DNA of 64,000 nt from an uncultured Porphyromonadaceae bacterium (GTDB taxonomy: Bacteria > Bacteroidota > Bacteroidia > Bacteroidales > Muribaculaceae), in NCBI GenBank assembly GCA_947178215.1, contig CAMWXJ010000002.1, positions 1 to 64,000 on the forward strand. The letters run 5' to 3'. The notes beneath the pieces were generated by a model. The model was not told where the DNA came from. It was given only the letters and a program-made list of their open reading frames with translations, and made no database searches. Shown piece after piece: positions 1 through 7,741 of this stretch. The position numbers were made by a program, and so were the translations under genes. Within the stretch, counting starts at the first letter, position 1, and every line of letters begins with the position of its first letter.

Positions 1-46
1 CGAACGTTTTATCGAGAAGGTCTATCACACGATAAAAGCTCTGTGA
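1..46 (+). CDS. C-terminal fragment of an unidentified protein
   Basis: Reading from base 2 the plus strand is open for fourteen codons, ending ERFIEKVYHTIKAL before TGA at 44-46. The gene starts outside the window. The fragment ends 23 bases before the left copy of the 127-bp repeat, so it could be the tail of a transposase or integrase belonging to that element, but fourteen residues are too few to identify a family. It could also be a chance open stretch. Confidence 0.25.
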   Translation, partial: ERFIEKVYHTIKAL

Positions 47-69
47 TATGACACAGGGGTAGTGCCTCA

Positions 70-196
70 CTAAATCTCCCTATTTATTATAAGCACTTCA
101 ACTAATCAACCTCTCCCGGTAGTTCTACCGCGTGAAGACAAAAGGCTGTGTCGCAAATCAATTACGACACAGCCTCATTGCATTTAATCTATTTAT
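70..196. repeat. 127-bp direct repeat, left copy
   Basis: This stretch is repeated at 2761-2887 in the same orientation with only two differences (T112/G2803 and A127/G2818). It contains an 11-bp inverted repeat, AGGCTGTGTCG (143-153) with CGACACAGCCT (165-175), and a smaller CGGTAG/CTACCG palindrome (117-130). The hairpin could act as a terminator or be part of an insertion-sequence end. The two copies bracket 2.56 kb of lower-G+C DNA carrying a broken mobilization gene, so they are probably element ends or recombination scars. Confidence 0.9.
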
Positions 197-207
197 CCCT
201 ATTGAGC

Positions 208-329
208 CAAAGGGGACATCCCCTTTGAGCCCCTGTGCCAATGAGGGCAGAGCCGAGCTTGCTCAGGCTATGTCGAGTGCAGCCTGGGGAAGACCGTAGG
301 TCAACCCCGATACGGCTTTTAGGGAAGCC
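208..329. other. palindromes upstream of the relaxase remnant, possible oriT relic
   Basis: An 8-bp perfect inverted repeat CAAAGGGG-ACAT-CCCCTTTG lies at 208-227, and a second, GGCTT...AAGCC, at 314-329. They sit about 140 and 40 bases upstream of a MobV-type relaxase remnant. MobV elements carry their transfer origin as inverted repeats just upstream of mob, so position and structure fit an oriT relic. No nick site could be identified with confidence. Confidence 0.3.
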
Positions 330-368
330 ATACACTCCGATTGTTCCACAGCAAAAATACACTTTCCT

Positions 369-818
369 ATGAGTTACGGCGTGCTCCACATCATGAAGGC
401 AAGCGGTTCATGCACCGCCATCGCCCTATGGGATTTGCAGCAACTCGACAGGCAGAAGAAACAAGAGGAAAGCATCGTCAGAGGTCATCAGGAGACCAAA
501 GACTTAATCCAACGATTCTTTCCCGAAGTCATCAGTGCCCTGCCTGCCATCAGAGACTGCATTAAGGTAAAGATGCCCGACAATATTATAACAGCGTTAC
601 TTGATGGAAGGCCAAAGTCATTCAAATCCGGCGCAACGCTCTATGACCCCGATGCGGATAAGGATGTGGATGTAGGAAATGTCGAGGTACAAATCAAGCG
701 TGACCCGACCGATGACAACAACTACCGTCTCCATCTCGGCGGCAAGAGAGTCTTCCAATGGTTCAAAGAAAAGTGGCAATCACTGAAACAGACTGTCAGC
801 CGAGGCATTAGACGCTAA
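369..818 (+). pseudogene. MobV-type relaxase with central catalytic region deleted
   Basis: The 149-residue product begins MSYGVLHIMKASGS, which resembles the N-terminus of MobV/Pre-family relaxases of Bacteroidota. It then passes directly into what looks like the C-terminal part of the same family: a charged helix at about 25-45, a segment around LLDGRPKSF, and a final stretch with HLGGKRVFQWFKEKW. The histidine-rich catalytic core, which should lie between these, is absent; roughly 250-300 residues are missing compared with intact proteins as I remember them. The joint falls near residue 20. The reading frame is intact, so a small protein may still be made, but it cannot nick DNA. The relaxase assignment is from family memory, not a search. 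Next to it lie palindromes that may be the former oriT. An alternative start at the in-frame ATG at 393 would remove the relaxase-like N-terminus. Confidence 0.55.
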
Positions 819-915
819 AATCACACTACAATGGCAATAGCAGCTATCTCACCGAATTCAATTATATCGGAGAGGTAGCCGCTATTATCGACATAACTGC
901 TCTAACACCAACTTG

Positions 916-1722
916 TCAGTCTTTGAAAAGAATATCTCTCATAGCTGAATATAGATTGGGATTTGAGGCCAGTATGCTGTGATTTCGATTTGCGCGGATT
1001 GATTCTATCAAAACCCCGGATTCAGCAGCAATAAGTTGCCCTGCGGAAACATCCCAACGGTTTAGGTTTAACTCCCAGTAAGCATCAAAGAATCCCGCTG
1101 CGGTATAGCAGAGGTCTATTGCCGCCGACCCCATTCTTCTTATACCACGCACACATAACGCCATACGACATATTTCAGCGAGATTGTTGTCCGGGTTATC
1201 ATTTCTGTCATAGGGCATTCCGGTTGCGACTACTGCTTTTGACAATTCCGATTTGTCAGAACAATGAATAGGACTACCATTTAGCCATGCCCCCATTCCT
1301 CTGACAGCATAAAAGCATTCTCCGAGATATGGAGCATATACTACACTGAGCACCGTTTCTTTGTTGCGTTCCAAAGCAATCGAAACGCAGAAAGCCGGTA
1401 AACCCATTGCGAAATTGGTCGTGCCATCCAATGGATCAACAACCCAACGCCATTCTCTGCTGTCATGCTCTCTGCCTGATTCTTCCGAGATTATTCCATG
1501 TAAGGGGAAACGCTCATGGATGAAAGAGAGAATAGATGCTTCCGATTCTTTATCAGCAATGGTGACAACATCGCTGTCATTCAGTTTGGTCGTTTGTTTA
1601 AGACCTGCTTTACGAAAGTATTTCATATGGATATTACCAGCATTTTCAGCCATAGTAAAAGCAGCAGTCAACAACACTCGATACTCATCCGGGATGTCTG
1701 GAAGAAATTTGGTTAAATTCAT
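916..1722 (-). CDS. inositol monophosphatase family protein
   Basis: A 268-residue soluble protein of the Mg2+/Li+-sensitive phosphatase superfamily (IMPase, SuhB, CysQ, FBPase). The three metal-binding signatures are present: SEESG near residue 76, DPLDGTTNF near 95, and WDVSAG near 220. Likely substrates are inositol-1-phosphate or a related sugar or nucleotide phosphate; the sequence does not separate these. The start at 1722 (MNLTKFLPDI) is chosen over an upstream in-frame ATG at 1788 because the upstream 22 residues do not resemble the family. It lies inside the repeat-flanked island between a broken relaxase and a truncated DUF3800 gene, so it was probably carried in as cargo rather than being the core suhB. 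A possible minus-strand -7 box TAATTTTGC lies at 1997-1989, but far upstream. Confidence 0.85.
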   Translation of the reverse strand: MNLTKFLPDIPDEYRVLLTAAFTMAENAGNIHMKYFRKAGLKQTTKLNDSDVVTIADKESEASILSFIHERFPLHGIISEESGREHDSREWRWVVDPLDGTTNFAMGLPAFCVSIALERNKETVLSVVYAPYLGECFYAVRGMGAWLNGSPIHCSDKSELSKAVVATGMPYDRNDNPDNNLAEICRMALCVRGIRRMGSAAIDLCYTAAGFFDAYWELNLNRWDVSAGQLIAAESGVLIESIRANRNHSILASNPNLYSAMRDILFKD

Positions 1723-2040
1723 GAAGAATGTTTTTATGCGTCCGTCAGCTCTGAATGGCGCAGATAACGAAAAGAAAACGTGAGCCAACTATGCCACGTC
1801 CTAAGTCGGAGGTCGTAGGAATAACCTTAATCCAAAGATGTGGGAATAGCAGCCCACGCTATACGCGTGAGAACCACTATGCCTACTCTCGGATTAGTCT
1901 TGAATTTCCTACGTTCCCGACTACGAGAAAAGCATAACGCTTCTTATTTTTTCCAATATGTCGTGAACTGACCGAGGTCAATTCGACTGCAAAATTAACG
2001 AATTTATCTGAAATGTGGAGCTTACATCGCCGATTCTTAG
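1723..2040. other. non-coding stretch inside the island
   Basis: About 320 bases without a convincing gene. It carries a minus-strand box TAATTTTGC (1997-1989) that could be a promoter for the phosphatase, though this would leave a leader of about 260 bases. Short open frames here have no recognisable content. The sequence may be the remains of a deleted gene. Confidence 0.5.
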
Positions 2041-2049
2041 TAACTTTGC
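2041..2049 (+). promoter_or_regulatory. -7 box for the DUF3800 gene
   Basis: TAACTTTGC matches the Bacteroidota TAnnTTTG box and ends 14 bases before the chosen ATG at 2063, implying a leader of only about ten bases. No good TTTG box is seen at the usual spacing. The box is the main reason for preferring ATG 2063 over the upstream ATG at 2015. Confidence 0.5.
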
Positions 2050-2062
2050 ATTGAAAATCACA

Positions 2063-2764
2063 ATGGGAAAGACAACAAAGTCAAAATATTACCTCTTTAT
2101 TGACGAATGCGGAGACCACAACCTCGCAAAGTACGACCCCGGATTTCCGGTATTCACATTGTGCGGTATTCTTGTGTCCCGACAGAATCTCAATGCGCTG
2201 AATAAAGCTTTTGAGGATTTGAAAGAAGATATATTCGGCACAAAAGATGTCGTTATCCATTCCGTTGTCATCAGTAAATGGCGTGGCCCATTTTCAATTC
2301 TTGCCGATGAGAGTGTAAGGGTGCGATTTTTTGAAGGCATTGAAAGCATACTCAGTCAGCATGAGGCATATGTAATTGTAAGTTGTACTATTCTGAAAGA
2401 GCAACTCAATAAGTTCTGCGTGCGTGGTGAGGAAGATGATGTTTATGGTCTGTCATTATCCTATCTCATCGAAAGAAGCATATTCTGTGTTGACAATAAC
2501 GATAATGAAGGTAAGCCCGAAATTTCTGTTGTTGTTGAACGCCGAGGCAAGAAAGAGGACAATAAACTACTTGACTATTACAATGGCTTACGCAATCGTG
2601 GAACAAAATGGGTTGAAGCAGACCGACTGCGGTCAAGAGTCAGAGACTTCGGTTTTAAGAATAAGAAGGACAACATCATAGGATTGCAGATAGCTGACCT
2701 GATTGCATATCCCGTTACTATACATCTGCTCCATCCGGAAAGGAACACCCCTGCTCAAGCCTAA
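2063..2764 (+). CDS. DUF3800 domain protein, 3' end cut off by repeat
   Basis: The 233-residue protein starts MGKTTKSKYYLFIDECGDHN and contains IGLQIADLIAYP near residue 210. These are the two acidic signatures of DUF3800, a family with an RNase H-like fold often found in phages, mobile elements and defence regions; its biochemical role is not settled. The stop codon TAA at 2762-2764 lies inside the right copy of the 127-bp repeat, which begins at 2761. The natural C-terminus has therefore been replaced, and the last residues (about PAQA) are junction-derived or nearly so. Both conserved aspartate motifs remain, so activity cannot be excluded. G+C is clearly lower than in the neighbouring carbohydrate locus, consistent with transfer. 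Confidence 0.8.
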   Translation: MGKTTKSKYYLFIDECGDHNLAKYDPGFPVFTLCGILVSRQNLNALNKAFEDLKEDIFGTKDVVIHSVVISKWRGPFSILADESVRVRFFEGIESILSQHEAYVIVSCTILKEQLNKFCVRGEEDDVYGLSLSYLIERSIFCVDNNDNEGKPEISVVVERRGKKEDNKLLDYYNGLRNRGTKWVEADRLRSRVRDFGFKNKKDNIIGLQIADLIAYPVTIHLLHPERNTPAQA

Positions 2765-2887
2765 ATCTCCCTATTTATTATAAGCACTTCAACTAATCAA
2801 CCGCTCCCGGTAGTTCTGCCGCGTGAAGACAAAAGGCTGTGTCGCAAATCAATTACGACACAGCCTCATTGCATTTAATCTATTTAT
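2761..2887. repeat. 127-bp direct repeat, right copy
   Basis: Same sequence and orientation as 70-196 with two mismatches. The 11-bp inverted repeat is at 2834-2844 and 2856-2866. Its left edge truncates the DUF3800 gene, and its right edge is followed by 71 bases of apparently native DNA before the end of the GH2 gene. It therefore marks the boundary of the foreign island. Confidence 0.9.
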
Positions 2888-2958
2888 TTACCTATCATGC
2901 GGGGATTGGATGGCCACCCATCAACTTTCGGGTAACCGACGAGCGGCCTGAGGGCTGA

Positions 2959-5067
2959 TTACCAGCTACCGTGCTCCTTGGCGTGGCCCTGGAAGTCGGC
3001 GTTGCGGTCACGCTCGCCGTTGTAGTGCCACGTTATGGTGTCGGTGTGCTGCTTGCCGTCGGCTACCGCTTCGGCACACAGCAGATTAACACCATCGTCG
3101 AGGCGCACATCATCGAATATGTAGTGAACGTCGGTATTACCCTTTCGGGGTGTGCCGAGGTCGCGGCCGTTGAGCGTCACGCGCGGAGAGCCTATGTTGG
3201 AGTAGACAGTCACGGTGGTATTGCGTCGCTCGCGGAGGTCGTTGCGGCGTTGTGTCATATACAGCACCGGCTCCTTGCTCCAATTAGCCTTGTACCAGTA
3301 GTAAGAATCCTTGCGCGTCTTGCGGTCAAACGTCATCAGACCCTTCATGTTGCGTGCCTCCACGCTGCCTCGACGCGACGTCGGTACAGCGAAGTCAAAC
3401 ATGTTCCAAAGATACGAAGCTATAATCTGCGGATGCTGTTCGATGACAGGCCACTGCGTTTCGTGCGTCTTGGTCTGGAACGTCTCGGGATAGAACGGGC
3501 TCGTCCAGTCGAGAGCGTCGCCGAGCAGTTCGGTCTGGTGAGCTATGTTGGCGTCGGCGCCGTATTCGCTCAGAATCAGCGGACACCACGGATATTCGCT
3601 CTCAATCTTCTCTATCCAGGGAACAATGTCACCGAGCTTGCGCTCATACCAGCCGAAGTATCGGTTCATGCCCTGAATATCGGCATTGCCGTTGACGGGA
3701 TGTTCAACAGAGCCGTAGCCGTTGACCGACACGGTGTAGCGGTCGGGGTCCTCGGTCTTGCACAAATCGTGAATGCTGCGGGTGAGAGCCGCGGTGTAGC
3801 CGTGTGGATGATACACCTCATTGTGTATGCCCCACACATATATCGACGGGTGATTGAAGCTCTGGCGTATGAGTTCACGCATCTGCTGATGGGCGTTGTC
3901 CCATTCCTGGCCGGTGACGCTGTTGACAAATGGTATCTCAGCCCAGATTACCAGTCCGAGAGTGTCGCAGCGAGAATAAAGGTAATCCGACTGCTGATAG
4001 TGGGCAAAGCGCACAGTGGTGGCGCCGATATCCATTATTTGGTCAAGGTCGAAGTCATGCTCCTTGTTCGACAGAGCGCTGCCAAGTCCCCACCAGTCCT
4101 GGTGACGGGTCACGCCATACATCGGATATTTCTTGCCATTGAGATAAAATCCTTTGCCTGCCACAATCTCGTAACGGCGAAGTCCGAGGGGCTGCACCAC
4201 CTCGTCGACCTGACGTCCGTCGAGATACAGGCGCGACACCACGCGGTAGAGATACGGGTCTTCGCGCCCCTGCCACAGGTGCGGCTTTGCGATCTTGAAG
4301 CCCGACTCATACGCCTGTCGGCCTCCGGGGTTGAGCGCTAACGTACGGCTGTGGGTCTTCACCAGGCGGCCGTCCATGTCGTATATCGCGTTTTCAAGAC
4401 GCAGCGAGGCGGTGGCTTTCGACGCATTGTCGACCTTGACCCTGACAGTCACTTCGGCTGACTTGTCGGTCACATTCTTCTGGGTTATATACACACCCGG
4501 CGACGCGCAGTCATCAACGGGAATGGCACACTTCTCCGTGGCTACGAGCCACACCGGACGGTAGATGCCGCCATACACGCCAAACAGCACATGATTGACC
4601 GGAATGACATCGGGGCGTGCCGAATTGTCGGCCTTGACGATAATCTCGTTTTCCTCGCCGAATTTCAGCTGCGAGCCTATCTCGCACACAAAGGCCGAGT
4701 AGGCTCCCTTGTGCGTTCCGGCGAGATAGCCGTTGACATATACCTCGGCACACGAGCCCACGCCCTCGAAACGCAGAAACACACGCTTGTCCCTAAGCTC
4801 GTCGGCCGGCACGAAACGCTTGCGGTAATATGCCTCGCCGGCATAAAAGGCGGATGCCTTTTTCTGCATATCGTCGGCATTCCAAGTGTGGGGCACGGTC
4901 ACGGCCTCCCAGTCGGCATTCCATTTCCGCACACTCTTCATGGCATCGCCCGAAAAGGGTCCTTTCTTAAATTCCCACCCGTCGCAAAACGAGCTGACCT
5001 CGCGGGCGGACACGCCCGCAGCGACACACAGCAGGCACAGTAACAAATATATGGTACGTATCTTCAT
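2959..5067 (-). CDS. glycoside hydrolase family 2 (beta-galactosidase/beta-glucuronidase-like)
   Basis: A 702-residue secreted enzyme. The start at 5067 gives a clean signal peptide (MKIRTIYLLLCLLCVAAG, cleavage near residue 21); the in-frame upstream ATG at 5124 would spoil it and overlap the preceding gene. Domain order is an N-terminal jelly-roll sugar-binding domain (about 25-180), an Ig-like domain (190-300), a TIM barrel (300-600) and a C-terminal domain (about 605-700). The acid/base glutamate is E417 in WGIHNEVY and the nucleophile is E501 in LSEYGAD. Family members remove terminal beta-linked galactose, glucuronic acid or mannose; the sequence does not settle which. It is the last gene of the sus operon, 10 bases after the GH105 gene, and should act in the periplasm on imported oligosaccharides. 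The repeat-flanked island begins 71 bases beyond its stop. Confidence 0.9.
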   Translation of the reverse strand: MKIRTIYLLLCLLCVAAGVSAREVSSFCDGWEFKKGPFSGDAMKSVRKWNADWEAVTVPHTWNADDMQKKASAFYAGEAYYRKRFVPADELRDKRVFLRFEGVGSCAEVYVNGYLAGTHKGAYSAFVCEIGSQLKFGEENEIIVKADNSARPDVIPVNHVLFGVYGGIYRPVWLVATEKCAIPVDDCASPGVYITQKNVTDKSAEVTVRVKVDNASKATASLRLENAIYDMDGRLVKTHSRTLALNPGGRQAYESGFKIAKPHLWQGREDPYLYRVVSRLYLDGRQVDEVVQPLGLRRYEIVAGKGFYLNGKKYPMYGVTRHQDWWGLGSALSNKEHDFDLDQIMDIGATTVRFAHYQQSDYLYSRCDTLGLVIWAEIPFVNSVTGQEWDNAHQQMRELIRQSFNHPSIYVWGIHNEVYHPHGYTAALTRSIHDLCKTEDPDRYTVSVNGYGSVEHPVNGNADIQGMNRYFGWYERKLGDIVPWIEKIESEYPWCPLILSEYGADANIAHQTELLGDALDWTSPFYPETFQTKTHETQWPVIEQHPQIIASYLWNMFDFAVPTSRRGSVEARNMKGLMTFDRKTRKDSYYWYKANWSKEPVLYMTQRRNDLRERRNTTVTVYSNIGSPRVTLNGRDLGTPRKGNTDVHYIFDDVRLDDGVNLLCAEAVADGKQHTDTITWHYNGERDRNADFQGHAKEHGSW

Positions 5068-5077
5068 AAGTAGATTG

Positions 5078-6223
5078 CTATTGGTTGAGCCGGCACATCT
5101 GACATCCGGCCATAAGGAAAGCACCCGTGCCGTATACCTCGGTCATGTCGCGCGTCACGGAGCGCGGGTCGGCGCCGATAGGCTGCACATATCCGAGCTT
5201 GCCATCGGGTTCGAGGGCGCCGACGAGGGCCTCCCAACCCTTTTCAATGACCGGCATAAACGCTTCGCGGTCGAGCAGTCCCTCATTCACGCCCCATGCT
5301 ATGGCATAGAGTATAAAACCTGTGGAGCTGCTTTCGGGGGCGGGATATGACGAGGGGTCGAGCAGGCTGGCGTGCCAGTAACCGTCGCCGCTCTGCAACG
5401 ACGCCATGCGTGTGGCGAGCGTGACGAAGAGGTCACTGTAAAAGCCCCGTGACTCCTCACCGGCCGGGAGCGACTGCAAAATCTCGGCAAGGCCGGCAAG
5501 CACCCACCCGTTGCCGCGTCCCCAGAACACTTTTCGACCGTTGGCCTCGCGTTTGTCGAAGTAGCGGTGGTCGCGGTAAAACAACTGCTCCTCGCTGTCA
5601 AAAAGATAGTCGTACGTAGCGCGGTATTCACGGTTCATGAAGTCGAGATAGCGACGGTCGCCTGTCAGCGCGTATAGCTTGGCGTAGACCGGGGGCGCCA
5701 TAAACAGAGCGTCGCACCACGACCAGCGGTCGAGCGTCTCCGCCTTGCCGTAATCGAGCATGAGAGTAGCCGTATCGGATATATTGTCGACCACCCAGTT
5801 GGCGCGCGCCATGACCGGGGCTATCATCCGCGAATTGCCGACCTTGCCGTAAAGCTCAATAAACGTCTGAGCGACGGCTATATCGTCGGCATGATACATA
5901 CGCTTGTTGACCTGGTACTGATTGCGGCGGCCAATGCGGAGTAGCCATTTGTAATAGCTGTCGTCGCCATCCTCGCTTTCGGCAAGCTCGGCCCAGTCGA
6001 GCATACCGACATACAGCGCGGCATTGGTCCAGTCGAGGTCGTCGTGTTCGGCCCTTGTGTCAGGATTGGCAATCTGCCAGTCGGCGGCGAGGCGCATGAG
6101 CGCCTTTATGCTGTCGCGCTCCCTTACTTGCCGCGTGGCTGGCGTCGCTGCCTCGACTCCCAACAGTGGTGGCACCACGGCAAGAAGCAGGATTACGACT
6201 CTATAAAAAGCATTTAGCTTCAT
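5078..6223 (-). CDS. GH105 unsaturated glucuronyl/rhamnogalacturonyl hydrolase
   Basis: A 381-residue protein with a signal peptide (residues 1 to about 25). The alpha/alpha-barrel signatures of the YteR/YesR family are visible: YHADDIAVAQ near 110-119, WSWCDALFMAPP at 168-178, FWGRGNGWV and SSTGFILYAIAWG. D114 or D113 and D171 correspond in position to the catalytic and substrate-binding aspartates of YteR. These enzymes hydrate and release 4,5-unsaturated uronic acids left at chain ends by polysaccharide lyases. No lyase gene is in this operon, so its substrate must be produced by an enzyme encoded elsewhere or by another organism. It is separated by 9 bases from GH29 and 10 bases from GH2, so the three enzymes are co-expressed. 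Confidence 0.9.
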   Translation of the reverse strand: MKLNAFYRVVILLLAVVPPLLGVEAATPATRQVRERDSIKALMRLAADWQIANPDTRAEHDDLDWTNAALYVGMLDWAELAESEDGDDSYYKWLLRIGRRNQYQVNKRMYHADDIAVAQTFIELYGKVGNSRMIAPVMARANWVVDNISDTATLMLDYGKAETLDRWSWCDALFMAPPVYAKLYALTGDRRYLDFMNREYRATYDYLFDSEEQLFYRDHRYFDKREANGRKVFWGRGNGWVLAGLAEILQSLPAGEESRGFYSDLFVTLATRMASLQSGDGYWHASLLDPSSYPAPESSSTGFILYAIAWGVNEGLLDREAFMPVIEKGWEALVGALEPDGKLGYVQPIGADPRSVTRDMTEVYGTGAFLMAGCQMCRLNQ

Positions 6224-6232
6224 AATTGACTA

Positions 6233-7678
6233 TCAGGTTAATGCGTCGCGGTAACGGTCGGTATCGCCCGTTGCCTCCTCAATCAGCAACTTGATGACAA
6301 ACGGGCCGTCGGGCGTCTTTGCCGGCACATCGACATTATATTCGTTGCGCGCGGTCTCGGTTACGGGCGTTTCATTGCCGCCTACAAGCGTGGCCTTTAC
6401 TACCTTTGTACCCTTGGGCGTCTTTACGGTAAGGTGGCGCGAATAGGGAAGGTTGAACACCGCCATATACACGTCATCGCCTTTGCGGGTGTAATAACCC
6501 CACGACTGCTTCTCCCAGCCGGCATAGTCGCAGCCATAGACGCACTCGCCGTAGCGCTTCATCCACCGGCCAACCTCCTCGGCCATAAGCTTTTCCTCGC
6601 TACGGAAATCGCCGTCGGCCTGCGGACCGAAATTGACCACCATATTGCCGCCCATCGACACGGCGTGGACTATGCGTTCGAGCACCTCAATGGGTGTCTT
6701 TACATAGCTGAGCGACCAATCCTTGTGGTAGCCCCACTGGTTTTCAGGAATCGTCATGCACGCTTCCCAGTCCCAACGGGTCACATTTAAGTCTTTTACC
6801 GGGTCGGGCAAACGGCGTTCGTAGCCCGACTCATAGTCGCCCATAAGATGACCATTGCTGTCGAAATGTCGTTTGCCGTGGTCATCGGCACGCAACCTAC
6901 TGTTGATCGTCACGCCGGGGAGCATATCTTTCAGCATTTTCTCCATACGGGCGGTCCACCAGCCGTTTTTCTTTAAGCTCGCGTCCCACGTTCCGTCAAA
7001 CCAGAAATCCTTTACCGTAGGATAGCGGGTCGCAAGCTCCCGGAGCTGATTTTCGGTAAATTCAAGGAAGCGCGCGAAAGCGGCCTCATCTTCCGCCGAC
7101 TTGATGTCGTAACGGTAATCGGGGTGGCTCCAATCCATCACCGAGAAGTAAAAATGCACGTCGATGCCCTCGTCGTTGAAAGCTTTCACCATCTCCCCGA
7201 GCAGATCCTTTTTATAAGGGGTATTTGCAACTGTATACTCGGTATATTTGCTCGGCCACAGGCAGAAACCCTCGTGGTGCTTGGTGGTAATCTTGACATA
7301 CTTCACCCCCATACGCTTCGCCATACGGGCCCAAGCCTTGGCGTCGAACTTCTCGGGATTCCACCGATCCATAAGGGCGAGCCACTCGTCGGCAGGCACC
7401 TTGGCCCATGATTTAAGCCACTCCGCAGCGCCGGCATATACCTTGCCGTTCCACTCTCCGCCCGGGATAGCATAGAGCCCCCAGTGGATAAACGCACCGA
7501 GACGGTTGTCGCGGAATCGCTGCATATCGGCATCTTGACGCTTGCCCAGACGGTCTGCGCCATATCTGAGCGGCATTTCCATCGCCGCCGGAAGAGGATT
7601 GCCGGACTGCTGCTGAGCCGACACGGGAGCGCCACACAGCAGCAACCCCACCATCCCCGCTATTATAGTCTTGTTCAT
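6233..7678 (-). CDS. GH29 alpha-L-fucosidase
   Basis: A 481-residue enzyme with a signal peptide ending near residue 21 (APVSAQ). Family 29 features are GAFIHWGLYAIPGGEW (61-76), YVKITTKHHEGFCLWPS (127-143) and FWFDGTW, in which D228 is the expected nucleophile. It should release alpha-linked L-fucose by a retaining mechanism in the periplasm or at the cell surface. It is the first of three enzyme genes after the surface lipoprotein; the 63-base gap ahead of it holds a perfect 15-bp hairpin that probably lowers its transcription relative to susCD. The last 80 residues form a beta-rich C-terminal domain as usual for the family. Confidence 0.93.
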   Translation of the reverse strand: MNKTIIAGMVGLLLCGAPVSAQQQSGNPLPAAMEMPLRYGADRLGKRQDADMQRFRDNRLGAFIHWGLYAIPGGEWNGKVYAGAAEWLKSWAKVPADEWLALMDRWNPEKFDAKAWARMAKRMGVKYVKITTKHHEGFCLWPSKYTEYTVANTPYKKDLLGEMVKAFNDEGIDVHFYFSVMDWSHPDYRYDIKSAEDEAAFARFLEFTENQLRELATRYPTVKDFWFDGTWDASLKKNGWWTARMEKMLKDMLPGVTINSRLRADDHGKRHFDSNGHLMGDYESGYERRLPDPVKDLNVTRWDWEACMTIPENQWGYHKDWSLSYVKTPIEVLERIVHAVSMGGNMVVNFGPQADGDFRSEEKLMAEEVGRWMKRYGECVYGCDYAGWEKQSWGYYTRKGDDVYMAVFNLPYSRHLTVKTPKGTKVVKATLVGGNETPVTETARNEYNVDVPAKTPDGPFVIKLLIEEATGDTDRYRDALT

Positions 7679-7701
7679 ATCACTTGCTAAAATAATAATT
7701 A

Positions 7702-7735
7702 TTTTCCGGAGCGGGAGAAGTCCCGCTCCGGAAAA
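7702..7735 (-). terminator. intra-operon hairpin between lipoprotein and GH29 genes
   Basis: TTTTCCGGAGCGGGA (7702-7716) pairs perfectly with 7721-7735 around a four-base loop, a 15-bp stem. In the direction of transcription (minus) it is followed by a T/A-rich run. It lies between two genes of one operon, so it is probably an attenuating terminator or an mRNA-stabilising 3' end for the susC-susD-lipoprotein transcript. Confidence 0.75.
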
Positions 7736-7741
7736 GTCGAT

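Noticed and set aside
1755-1937. 60-residue open frame between the phosphatase and DUF3800 genes
   Set aside because: No recognisable motif, no promoter and overlap with the 5' side of the phosphatase gene; more likely chance.
2971-4341. 456-codon open frame on the plus strand opposite the GH2 gene
   Set aside because: Shadow frame of a G+C-rich gene; the minus-strand GH2 has complete family motifs and catalytic residues, while this frame has no recognisable domain.
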